Below are positions 1 through 5,352 of a stretch of 5,483 nt of DNA, in pieces. Position numbers and translations under genes: made by a program. The number at the start of each line of letters is the position of its first letter. Position 1 is the stretch's first letter. The notes beneath the pieces are model-generated. The model was not told the origin of the DNA. It saw only the letters and a list, made by a program, of their open reading frames with translations, and made no database searches. Origin of the DNA: Microcaldota archaeon (GTDB lineage Archaea; Micrarchaeota; Micrarchaeia; Anstonellales; Anstonellaceae); assembly GCA_023248455.1 (NCBI GenBank), contig JAHFEN010000063.1:1-5483 (forward strand). Reading direction: 5' to 3'.

Positions 1-22
1 TCTCCACTTTTCCTATTGCCAT
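1..22 (-). CDS. Possible 5' end of a further minus-strand gene (partial)
   Basis: An ATG on the minus strand (bases 22-20) opens a frame that stays open to the window edge and reads MAIGKVE. A purine-rich AGGGGT (bases 28-33 on the complement) sits 5 bases upstream and could act as a ribosome binding site. It lies 51 bases after the stop of the epimerase gene on the same strand, so it could be the next gene of that transcript. Only seven codons are visible, so no function can be given, and the start itself is a guess. Confidence 0.3.
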
Positions 23-73
23 AATCTACCCCTGATTTTTTCCCGCTTTCAGAGGGAAACTTGAAGCTTCCGC

Positions 74-1042
74 CTATGGCCTGCTCTTCGCCCCTCTTGC
101 CCCGCCTCCGAGATAAATCGCCACCACTTCTTTCAGACCGTCTGCTAATTTAACCTTTGCCTCAAAGCCCAGTTCGGCCCTTGCCCTCTCGGCTGAATAG
201 GCGCGGTCAAGGGACATCTGCCTTATGTTTTCAGCGCTGAAGCTGCCCTTGGAAAAAAATGACTGGGTTTTTGCAGCCGTCTTTGCGAGGAGCACGGGCA
301 GGTGCTTCTTTGGCGGCATCACCCCGAGCTCTTTTGCAGCCATGGCAAGAAGCTCGTTTTGCGTGGGCTTCTCAGCACCCACTATGTTGTATTCGCGGCA
401 GGGCTCGACTTTCGAGTCCATTGCGAGAAGTATGGCGTGAACTGCGTCATCTATGTGCAGCAGGGGGAGGCGGTTGGCTCCGTCGCCAAGGACAAGCATC
501 TTGCCTCGCTTCAAGTACGAAAGAACCGGATAATACCCTTCTTCAAAGCCCGGGCCGTAGACCATGCCAAAGCGCAGGAAAACGATGTGTAGGCTTTCGC
601 AATAGGTGCGGGCGAACGACTCTGCCAGAAGCTTGGATTTGCCGTAGTCGGACTCGCCTTTTGGGGCAAATGACTCATCAACGGTTTTGCTATTGTATTC
701 CCCGTAGACGGATATCGAGCTTGCGAGAATCACCCTGTGGGCATATGAAGGGCAGTTGGCAAGCAGGTTCTTGGTCGCAAATGCGTTGTGGCGCACCAGC
801 TCGTTGTAGGGTTGGCTGCCCACCAATCCTGCCAGGTGCACCACCTTGTGCACCCCTTCGAATGCAGGGCGCGGGAGTGCGCCTGATGAGAGGTCGAACT
901 CGAATTTTTCCACCCCTTCAGGAAGCTTATGGGCGCTGCCCGGCCGCACGATTGCGCGAACATTGTCCTTTCTTGCAAGAAGCGCCCTTACAAGCGCCGA
1001 GCCTATCCTGCCAGTTGCGCCTGTCACCAGCACGAGTGCCAT
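74..1042 (-). CDS. NAD(P)-dependent epimerase/dehydratase, extended SDR family
   Basis: This 322-residue protein is an extended short-chain dehydrogenase/reductase, the family that includes UDP-sugar 4-epimerases and dTDP-sugar dehydratases. The Rossmann dinucleotide motif G8-x-x-G11-x-x-G14 lies at the very N-terminus. HLAG follows at 69-72, the active-site serine region ASSISVYG at 107-114, and the catalytic pair Y133-x-x-x-K137 in YGKSK. LRFGMVYGPG and a variable C-terminal substrate-binding part come next. Length is normal for the family. The ATG at 1042 is chosen because it precedes the first beta strand (MALVLVTGATG) by one residue. The open frame runs on to 1372, but that part is antisense to tmk and unlike any SDR. 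The start has no SD sequence and lies about 27 bases from a TATA-like element, consistent with a leaderless mRNA. Family knowledge suggests a sugar nucleotide substrate, but the residues seen do not identify which one. Arg33 after the second strand may favour NADP, which is inference. Confidence 0.88.
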   Translation of the reverse strand: MALVLVTGATGRIGSALVRALLARKDNVRAIVRPGSAHKLPEGVEKFEFDLSSGALPRPAFEGVHKVVHLAGLVGSQPYNELVRHNAFATKNLLANCPSYAHRVILASSISVYGEYNSKTVDESFAPKGESDYGKSKLLAESFARTYCESLHIVFLRFGMVYGPGFEEGYYPVLSYLKRGKMLVLGDGANRLPLLHIDDAVHAILLAMDSKVEPCREYNIVGAEKPTQNELLAMAAKELGVMPPKKHLPVLLAKTAAKTQSFFSKGSFSAENIRQMSLDRAYSAERARAELGFEAKVKLADGLKEVVAIYLGGGARGAKSRP

Positions 1043-1055
1043 GGCAAGATTTCTT

Positions 1056-1074
1056 AGGATAAGGTATTTATCCT
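1056..1074. promoter_or_regulatory. Divergent TATA-like promoter element shared by epimerase and tmk
   Basis: The 52 bases between the two divergent start codons hold one A/T-rich element. It reads GGTATTTATCC on the plus strand and GGATAAATACC on the minus strand (core 1064-1072). It lies in a 7-bp inverted repeat, AGGATAA (1056-1062) and TTATCCT (1068-1074). The core centre (1068) is about 26-27 bases from both ATGs (1042 and 1095), the usual archaeal distance from TATA box to transcription start. Neither ATG has an SD sequence. The inference is that both mRNAs are leaderless and that one near-symmetric element serves both directions. A repressor operator on the inverted repeat is an alternative. 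Confidence 0.55.
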
Positions 1075-1094
1075 TGCCCCAATAACAGAACCCC

Positions 1095-1700
1095 ATGCTC
1101 ATCGTATTCGAGGGAATCGACGGCTCGGGCAAGGACACGCAGATTCGAATGCTGCTTTCCTTCTTCCGCCAGCACAATGTTGCCTGCAGGCTGCACAAGT
1201 ACCCCACAGAAAAGGCAAAGGAGGCTTTTGCCCACCTGAGCGGGAAAAAGACTGTGCCTGCTGAAAAGCTCGCGGAAATTTTTGCGGGCGACATACTTGC
1301 AGAGAAAGCCCGGATGGAGAAGGAAATGGGCTCGGGTTTTGTGGTGGTCTGCGACAGGTACCTGCACTCCACTTTGGCGTACCAGGGCGCGAAGATGGGC
1401 TATGGGAAGCTGAAGGAAGAGCTTGAGGCGAAAAACGCCATTGTGCCGGAAATGGTTTTCATCCTTGACCTGGACCCGAATCTGTCAGCAGGAAGGAAAT
1501 CCGCGCAGAAAAAGCCTGACAGGTTCGAGAAGGACGCACGGTTCCTTGCGGATGTGAGGGGTAATTACCTTCGCATGGCAGGGGAGGGCTTCCTTTCCTA
1601 CAAGTACGTGGTGGCGGATGCCTCAAAGCAGCCCGATGAGATTTTCACAGGGATAATAACGCAGGTCGAGCCGCTCATCACGAAGAAGATGGGCAAGTGA
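1095..1700 (+). CDS. tmk: Thymidylate kinase (dTMP kinase)
   Basis: This cytosolic enzyme phosphorylates dTMP to dTDP with ATP, an essential step in dTTP supply. At 201 residues it has the usual family length. The P-loop FEGIDGSGKDTQ occupies residues 5-16. The TMP-kinase signature D87-R88-Y89 with S92 and A95-Y96-Q97 follows, then LDLDP at 124-128 and a LID-like basic stretch with R134, K135, K139, K140 and R143 (…PDRFE). The residue after the P-loop lysine is Asp14, where Ser or Thr is more usual, and T15 follows. The ATG at 1095 is the only sensible start because the P-loop strand begins at once. There is no SD sequence, so translation is probably leaderless from the divergent promoter. 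The gene stands alone on its strand: 269 non-coding bases follow before the recombinase gene. Confidence 0.95.
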   Translation: MLIVFEGIDGSGKDTQIRMLLSFFRQHNVACRLHKYPTEKAKEAFAHLSGKKTVPAEKLAEIFAGDILAEKARMEKEMGSGFVVVCDRYLHSTLAYQGAKMGYGKLKEELEAKNAIVPEMVFILDLDPNLSAGRKSAQKKPDRFEKDARFLADVRGNYLRMAGEGFLSYKYVVADASKQPDEIFTGIITQVEPLITKKMGK

Positions 1701-1776
1701 CCGACACGCCCCGACCGCGCGCAGGACTAGGAGTACTACGCCCCAACAGTTGAAGCTGGTTATAACGATAGACGGA

Positions 1777-1891
1777 CGGTCTGATGCGCAAAAAGTGCTA
1801 ACAACCGCCAAAAATATAGGCGCTTGACGAACTTTTTTGCCCTAAATGCACTATTTTCCCTAGTTTTTTCCACAACAATAGCATCAGACCG
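1777..1891. repeat. 11-bp perfect inverted repeat bounding an A/T-rich 93-bp core
   Basis: CGGTCTGATGC at 1777-1787 is the exact reverse complement of GCATCAGACCG at 1881-1891. Allowing one mismatch, one more pair (G1775 with C1893) extends it. Just inside the left arm, GCAAAAAGT (1788-1796) pairs with ACTTTTTTGC (1831-1840) with a one-base bulge, and further in CGCC (1806-1809) pairs with GGCG (1819-1822). The 115-bp unit has the form of a small non-autonomous element, a recombinase binding region or a structured RNA. No target-site duplication was seen at its edges. Confidence 0.5.
1806..1838 (+). terminator. tmk: Possible transcription terminator after tmk
   Basis: A short hairpin (CGCC 1806-1809, 9-base loop, GGCG 1819-1822) is followed by a T6 run at 1833-1838. 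A second T6 run lies at 1864-1869. Archaeal RNA polymerase stops at oligo-T tracts on the coding strand, and these are the first such tracts downstream of the tmk stop at 1700. The distance of over 100 bases and the weak stem keep confidence low. Confidence 0.3.
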
Positions 1892-1913
1892 ACAAATTCG
1901 TGCTGCTCAGGCT

Positions 1914-1945
1914 AACCAATGTGAAACAGTGTGTACGTCTGATTC
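1914..1945 (+). repeat. Left copy of att-like direct repeat flanking the recombinase gene
   Basis: AACCAATGTG (1914-1923) and TCTGATTC (1938-1945) recur in the same order after the recombinase gene, as AACCAAGGTG (3131-3140) and TCTGATTC (3145-3152). The first block matches at 9 of 10 bases and the second at 8 of 8. The spacer between them is 14 bases here and 4 bases on the right, so the copies differ by a 10-base insertion or deletion. Direct repeats on both sides of an integrase gene could be attachment sites, but the match is short and could be chance. Confidence 0.35.
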
Positions 1946-1955
1946 GCCCAAACTT

Positions 1956-1962
1956 AGGTGAT
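1956..1962 (+). promoter_or_regulatory. Strong Shine-Dalgarno of the recombinase gene
   Basis: AGGTGAT is a full 7-base match to the archaeal anti-SD sequence at the 16S rRNA 3' end. It sits 7 bases before the GTG at 1970. It decides in favour of that GTG over the in-frame ATG at 2039, which has only a poor purine run next to it. Confidence 0.6.
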
Positions 1963-1969
1963 TGCCTGA

Positions 1970-3121
1970 GTGCCGTCGAGGATTCCAGAAGAAAAACGCG
2001 GATTATTATGCTGTCAATTTTCTGAATGTAAGTGGGAAATGGAGCAATACACGTATGATAAACGCGACCCGGCAAGGTTCCTTGCCTTAGTCAAGGGCTT
2101 GAATAAGAGCCAGAAAGAAACGTTGGTGAGGTTTGACCGGGAAAAATCGGCGCAGGGGGTTGCGCCTTCTACGAGATACATCTACCTCTTCTGTCTGACA
2201 AAATTCGGCAGGTCCATAAAAAAGCCGTACGAGTCTGCAACAAAGGAGGATTTGATAGACTTTTTCAACCTCTTCAATTGGTATAAGTCAAGATCGCTGA
2301 AGGTTTGCATAAAGGCATTCTACAAATGGCTGCATGGTGGGGAGACATATCCTATCTGCGTCAGCTGGATCAAGACGCATGGGATTGAAAAGCGAAAGCT
2401 TCCGGAGGAAATCCTGACAACGGAAGAAGTCCTGCATCTTGCAGATGCGACAAAAACGCCTAGGGACAGGGCAATGCTGATGGTCTTGTACGAATCCGGG
2501 GCAAGGATAGGAGAACTTTTTGCATTGAGGATAAAACATATTGAATTTGACAGGTTTGGGGCATTGGCAATGCTGAACGGAAAGACGGGGATGCGCAGGG
2601 TGAGGCTTATAGATTCTGTTCCAGATCTGAAAATCTGGCTGAACCACCATCCGCTTAGGGAAGAACCGGACGCCCACCTGTTCGTAATGCTGAAGGATAA
2701 CATGCCTGTGCGGAGTCATTCGACATTTTTGCGAGTTCTTGACAGGGCAAAGAGCAAGGCTGGAATCAAGAAAAGAATTTATCCCCACCTCTTCAGGCAT
2801 TCCAGGGCAACACATCTCGCACAGGATTTCACTGAACAGGAACTGAAAGTGATATTCGGATGGAGCGGTGGCTCTAAGATGCCTGCTACATATGTCCATC
2901 TGTCGGGCGGAGACATAGACAGGAAAATTCTTGAGAAGCGGGGTATCATCATTCGCGGTGAAGAATACCCGGAACCATCTCAGCCGCTTCGCTTGAAAAT
3001 CTGTCCGAACTGCAAGGAGAAAAATTCGCCAAACGCAAATTTTTGCATGGTTTGCGGGGCGGCTATCTCAAGCCAGGAAGCCCTTAGAAATACGCAGAAA
3101 ACAGATATGATGTATGGGTAG
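1970..3121 (+). CDS. Tyrosine recombinase/integrase with C-terminal zinc ribbon
   Basis: This 383-residue protein cuts and rejoins DNA through a phosphotyrosine intermediate. Residues about 45-122 form the N-terminal SAM-like DNA-binding domain (including STRYIYLF and KAFYKWLH), and residues about 145-325 form the catalytic domain. Catalytic residues visible are R179 (SGARIGEL), K205 (NGKTG), H273 and R276 (HLFRHSRATHLA), W298 in the His/Trp position (GWSGGSK), and the nucleophile Y308 (ATYVHLSG). A C-terminal zinc ribbon follows: C345-x-x-C348 and C359-x-x-C362. All catalytic positions are present, so it should be active. The GTG at 1970 is chosen for its strong SD sequence. The in-frame ATG at 2039 would remove 23 residues that contain three cysteines (14, 15, 20) and resemble no domain I know. 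This set of domains is typical of archaeal integrases of chromosomes, viruses and plasmids. No other phage or plasmid gene is present. The gene converges on the ars operon, 42 bases away. Chromosome dimer resolution (XerA-like) is an alternative, but XerA proteins usually lack the zinc ribbon. Confidence 0.9.
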   Translation: MPSRIPEEKRGLLCCQFSECKWEMEQYTYDKRDPARFLALVKGLNKSQKETLVRFDREKSAQGVAPSTRYIYLFCLTKFGRSIKKPYESATKEDLIDFFNLFNWYKSRSLKVCIKAFYKWLHGGETYPICVSWIKTHGIEKRKLPEEILTTEEVLHLADATKTPRDRAMLMVLYESGARIGELFALRIKHIEFDRFGALAMLNGKTGMRRVRLIDSVPDLKIWLNHHPLREEPDAHLFVMLKDNMPVRSHSTFLRVLDRAKSKAGIKKRIYPHLFRHSRATHLAQDFTEQELKVIFGWSGGSKMPATYVHLSGGDIDRKILEKRGIIIRGEEYPEPSQPLRLKICPNCKEKNSPNANFCMVCGAAISSQEALRNTQKTDMMYG

Positions 3122-3130
3122 GAGAATGCG

Positions 3131-3152
3131 AACCAAGGTGCAGATCTGATTC
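3131..3152 (+). repeat. Right copy of att-like direct repeat, in the recombinase-arsC gap
   Basis: AACCAAGGTG (3131-3140), four bases, then TCTGATTC (3145-3152). It matches the copy upstream of the recombinase at 18 of 22 positions once a 10-base insertion there is removed. The 8-bp palindrome CAGATCTG (3141-3148) overlaps it. The copy starts 9 bases after the recombinase stop and ends 11 bases before the last base of arsC, so the two repeats enclose the recombinase gene and nothing else. Confidence 0.35.
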
Positions 3153-3163
3153 AAGAATGGTAG

Positions 3164-3556
3164 CTATTGCAGTTCCAAAATGAGTTTCTTTACCCTTTTT
3201 TCAATGTCATCCAGAACTTCCCTGAATTTGGCGATGGATTTTCCGCCTGGGTCTTCAAGCGCCCAGTCCTCGGTTTTCTCAGGAGGCGTCATGGGGCATC
3301 CCTCAGAGCAGCCCATTGTGTATATTCGGGAAGCAGTTCTTGCCATATCTTGCGTTAGCGCCTTCGGCTGCTTTCGTGAAATGTCAATGCCCTTTTCTTT
3401 CATAGCTTCCACTGCGCCCTGCTTGATTGCCTTGGCAGGACTGGTTCCTGCGCTTATTGCCTTGTATTGCGGATTCTTGTTATGGAAATTAAACAGTGCC
3501 TCTGCCATCTGGCTTCGTGCGGAATTCTCGGTGCAGACAAAAAGTATGAGTTTCAT
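3164..3556 (-). CDS. arsC: Arsenate reductase, low-molecular-weight phosphatase fold
   Basis: This 130-residue cytosolic enzyme reduces arsenate to arsenite, the form that Acr3 exports. The phosphate/arsenate loop C8-T-E-N-S-A-R14-S (C-x5-R-S) follows the first strand, and QMAEALF continues as in the family. Two further cysteines, C83 and C87 (MGCSEGCP), are in the place of the pair that relays a disulfide in thioredoxin-coupled ArsC. D102 in LEDPGGKS is the expected general acid. The C83-C87 spacing is three residues shorter than I recall for the Staphylococcus and Bacillus proteins, as in many archaeal relatives. Reducing power would come from a thioredoxin-like protein not in this window. 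It is the last gene of the operon, 9 bases after arsM, with a weak purine run (GGGGAAG) before the ATG. A protein tyrosine phosphatase is unlikely given the three cysteines and the operon. Confidence 0.92.
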   Translation of the reverse strand: MKLILFVCTENSARSQMAEALFNFHNKNPQYKAISAGTSPAKAIKQGAVEAMKEKGIDISRKQPKALTQDMARTASRIYTMGCSEGCPMTPPEKTEDWALEDPGGKSIAKFREVLDDIEKRVKKLILELQ

Positions 3557-3565
3557 ACGCTTCCC

Positions 3566-4306
3566 CTATTTGTACGCCGCTATCTTCAGGCTTTCAAGCG
3601 GAAATCCATCATATTGCCTTTTGCTTATGTCCTTATCTTCTGAGAGCTTTATGATGTAAAATCCAGCTCCCCTAACTAATTCCAGGTATTCTTCCTTGAG
3701 CAGGGCGCCGCCGACGCAACCGGCAATCAGCGCCTCGTCTTTCCTGTCATCTTCGGATAACTCCTTGAGAAGCACAATATCCGAAACAAGCAGTTTCCCC
3801 CCTTTTTTCAGGACCCTGTGCGCCTCGCTGAACACCTTTTCCTTGTCCGGGGAAAGATTGATGACGCAGTTGCTTATGATGACATCAACGGAGTTATCCT
3901 GTACTGGAAGCGCCTCTATCTCGCCCAGCCTGAATTCCACATTGGAAAATCCGTATTTCTTGGCATTCGCACTTGCTTTCACCACCATTGCCTCGGTCAT
4001 GTCCACGCCGATTACCTTTCCGCTTTTCCCCGCCTTCTTCGCGGCAAGGAAGCAGTCAAAGCCTGCGCCCGAACCCAAGTCAAGGACTACCATGCCTTCC
4101 TTTATCTCCCCTAGAGCGGTCGGGTTGCCGCAGCCCAGGCCAAGGTTGGCATCTGGCACCGCTTTGATTTCTTGCTCGGAATAGCCCAAGCTCTTTGCCA
4201 TCTCCTCGCCCCCAGACTTGCCGCAGTTGCAGGAGCAGCCGCAGCCTGATTCGGCTATTTTACCGTAGCTTTCCTTCACTATTTTCCTTATTTCGTGATT
4301 TTTCAT
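3566..4306 (-). CDS. arsM: Arsenite S-adenosylmethionine methyltransferase
   Basis: This 246-residue class I methyltransferase transfers methyl groups from SAM to trivalent arsenic. The SAM-binding motif VVLDLGSGAGFD is at 73-84, with GVD at 100-102 closing the second strand. The ArsM cysteines are in place: C59 in GLGCGNP, C147 in SNCVINLSPDK and C197 in AGCVGGAL. In studied ArsM proteins the equivalents of the last two bind As(III) and the first takes part in the disulfide relay. The C-terminus is short, ending soon after the core, unlike longer algal enzymes. An unusual cluster C22-G-C24-S-C26-N-C28-G lies near the N-terminus. The ATG overlaps the acr3 stop as ATGA and has its own SD AAGGAGGG 9 bases upstream, so translation is probably coupled to the exporter. 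Confidence 0.92.
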   Translation of the reverse strand: MKNHEIRKIVKESYGKIAESGCGCSCNCGKSGGEEMAKSLGYSEQEIKAVPDANLGLGCGNPTALGEIKEGMVVLDLGSGAGFDCFLAAKKAGKSGKVIGVDMTEAMVVKASANAKKYGFSNVEFRLGEIEALPVQDNSVDVIISNCVINLSPDKEKVFSEAHRVLKKGGKLLVSDIVLLKELSEDDRKDEALIAGCVGGALLKEEYLELVRGAGFYIIKLSEDKDISKRQYDGFPLESLKIAAYK

Positions 4307-5352
4307 GAAACCGTGCCCTCCTTGAACAATTTCCCCCTAAGAAACAGCGACACGTCCACCAAGCCGATCATAACCGGCACTTCGATGAGCGGGCCTATCA
4401 CAGCTGCAAACGCAACACCCGATCCTATTCCGAAAACAGCCACTGCAACCGCTATGGCAAGCTCGAAATTGTTGCTTGCAGCAGTCAGAGACAGAGTGGC
4501 AGTTTTGGAGTAGTCTGCCCCAAGCTTTTTGCCCATGAAAAAGCTGATGAAGAACATAAGCACGAAGTAAAGCAGAAGCGGAATGGCTATGCGGATTACA
4601 TCAAAAGGTATTTGGAGGATAAGGCTTCCCTTGAGGCTGAACATCACCACTATCGTAAATAGCAGGAAAAGAAGCGCCATGGGGCTTATTTTCGGGATGA
4701 ATTTCTGATGGTACCATTCCTCGCCCTTCTTCCTTACCAGGTAATAATGGGTGGCTGTGCCTGCAAGCGCAGGAATGCCCAGGTAGATGAATACGCTTTC
4801 TGCAACCTGCCAGAGGCTTACGTTCACTATGCTGCCCGCAAGCCCCAGCATCGGGGGCAGAATTGTAACGAATATCCAGGCATAGACAGTGTAGAACAGG
4901 ACTTGGAATATGCTGTTGAAGGCAACCAGGCCAGCCGCGTAATCAGTGTTTCCCTTGGCAAGCTCATTCCACACCAGCACCATTGCGATGCAGCGGGCAA
5001 TGCCAATCATGATAAGCCCGATCATGTATTCTGGCTTGTCCCTCAGGAAAATGACTGCGAGAGCAAACATCAGAAGGGGACCAACAATCCAGTTTTGAAC
5101 CAGGGATAGCGCGACGACTTTCCTGTCCTTGAAAACATCCCCCAGTTTTTCGTATCTTACCTTTGCAAGAGGAGGATACATCATGAGTATCAGCCCTACA
5201 GCTATCGGTATGGATGTTGTGCCTATCTGAAGGCTGGAGATGAATGAGGCGAACCCTGGCGCGAACACGCTAAGCGCTATGCCCAGCGCCATTGCCGCGA
5301 ATATCCACAAAGTCAGGTATTTGTCAAGGAATGAAAGCCCTTTCTTTTCCAA
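4303..5352 (-). CDS. acr3: Arsenite efflux permease, ACR3 family
   Basis: This 349-residue inner-membrane carrier exports arsenite using the proton motive force. About ten hydrophobic segments can be seen, roughly at 13-33, 45-63, 79-103, 108-128, 138-165, 180-205, 222-240, 252-273, 284-309 and 312-337, matching the ten-helix ACR3 fold. Hallmarks are the conserved cysteine C121 in IGIARCIAMVLVWNELAKGN, SNNFELAIAVAVAVFGI with E297, and GPLIEVPVMIGLVDVSL with E324. The cysteine and a glutamate are essential in studied ACR3 proteins. The start is TTG at 5352-5350: the codon just before it is the arsR stop in the same frame, and the first in-frame ATG (codon 21) would cut the first helix. GGTGAT at 5361-5356, inside the end of arsR, is the likely SD at a short 3-base spacing. 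The stop overlaps the arsM start. Confidence 0.93.
   Translation of the reverse strand: MEKKGLSFLDKYLTLWIFAAMALGIALSVFAPGFASFISSLQIGTTSIPIAVGLILMMYPPLAKVRYEKLGDVFKDRKVVALSLVQNWIVGPLLMFALAVIFLRDKPEYMIGLIMIGIARCIAMVLVWNELAKGNTDYAAGLVAFNSIFQVLFYTVYAWIFVTILPPMLGLAGSIVNVSLWQVAESVFIYLGIPALAGTATHYYLVRKKGEEWYHQKFIPKISPMALLFLLFTIVVMFSLKGSLILQIPFDVIRIAIPLLLYFVLMFFISFFMGKKLGADYSKTATLSLTAASNNFELAIAVAVAVFGIGSGVAFAAVIGPLIEVPVMIGLVDVSLFLRGKLFKEGTVS
4316..4323 (-). promoter_or_regulatory. arsM: Shine-Dalgarno of arsM inside the acr3 3' end
   Basis: AAGGAGGG on the minus strand lies 9 bases before the arsM ATG at 4306 and within the last codons of acr3. It supports that ATG and gives arsM its own ribosome loading besides the ATGA overlap. 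Confidence 0.6.

Larger units (their letters stand above)
1701..1969. other. Non-coding region between tmk and recombinase
   Basis: No supportable gene was seen on either strand. The first 60 bases are G/C-rich like the neighbouring genes, and the part from about 1790 to 1900 is clearly richer in A and T, with two T6 runs (1833-1838 and 1864-1869). It contains an 11-bp inverted repeat, a candidate terminator, one copy of a direct repeat found again after the recombinase gene, and the recombinase SD sequence. I saw no tRNA or tRNA 3' fragment, which is the usual archaeal integration target. Confidence 0.6.

Noticed and set aside
1043..1372. 110-residue N-terminal extension of the epimerase open frame
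   Set aside because: It runs antisense to the whole first half of tmk, across the divergent promoter, and resembles no protein. The SDR fold begins at the ATG at 1042.
1623..1811. Minus-strand 62-residue open frame after tmk
   Set aside because: No recognisable motif or ribosome binding site; it overlaps the tmk end and one arm of the inverted repeat.
1701..1969. tRNA gene or tRNA 3' fragment as integration target
   Set aside because: I looked for a T-arm motif and acceptor pairing on both strands and found none; the region does not fold as a tRNA by eye.
1884..2075. Minus-strand 63-residue open frame upstream of the recombinase
   Set aside because: It overlaps the recombinase start and the repeat region, and has no motif or supporting start signal.
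4708..5109. Plus-strand 133-residue frame opposite acr3
   Set aside because: It lies wholly antisense to the transmembrane gene and its translation shows no family features; it is a shadow of acr3.
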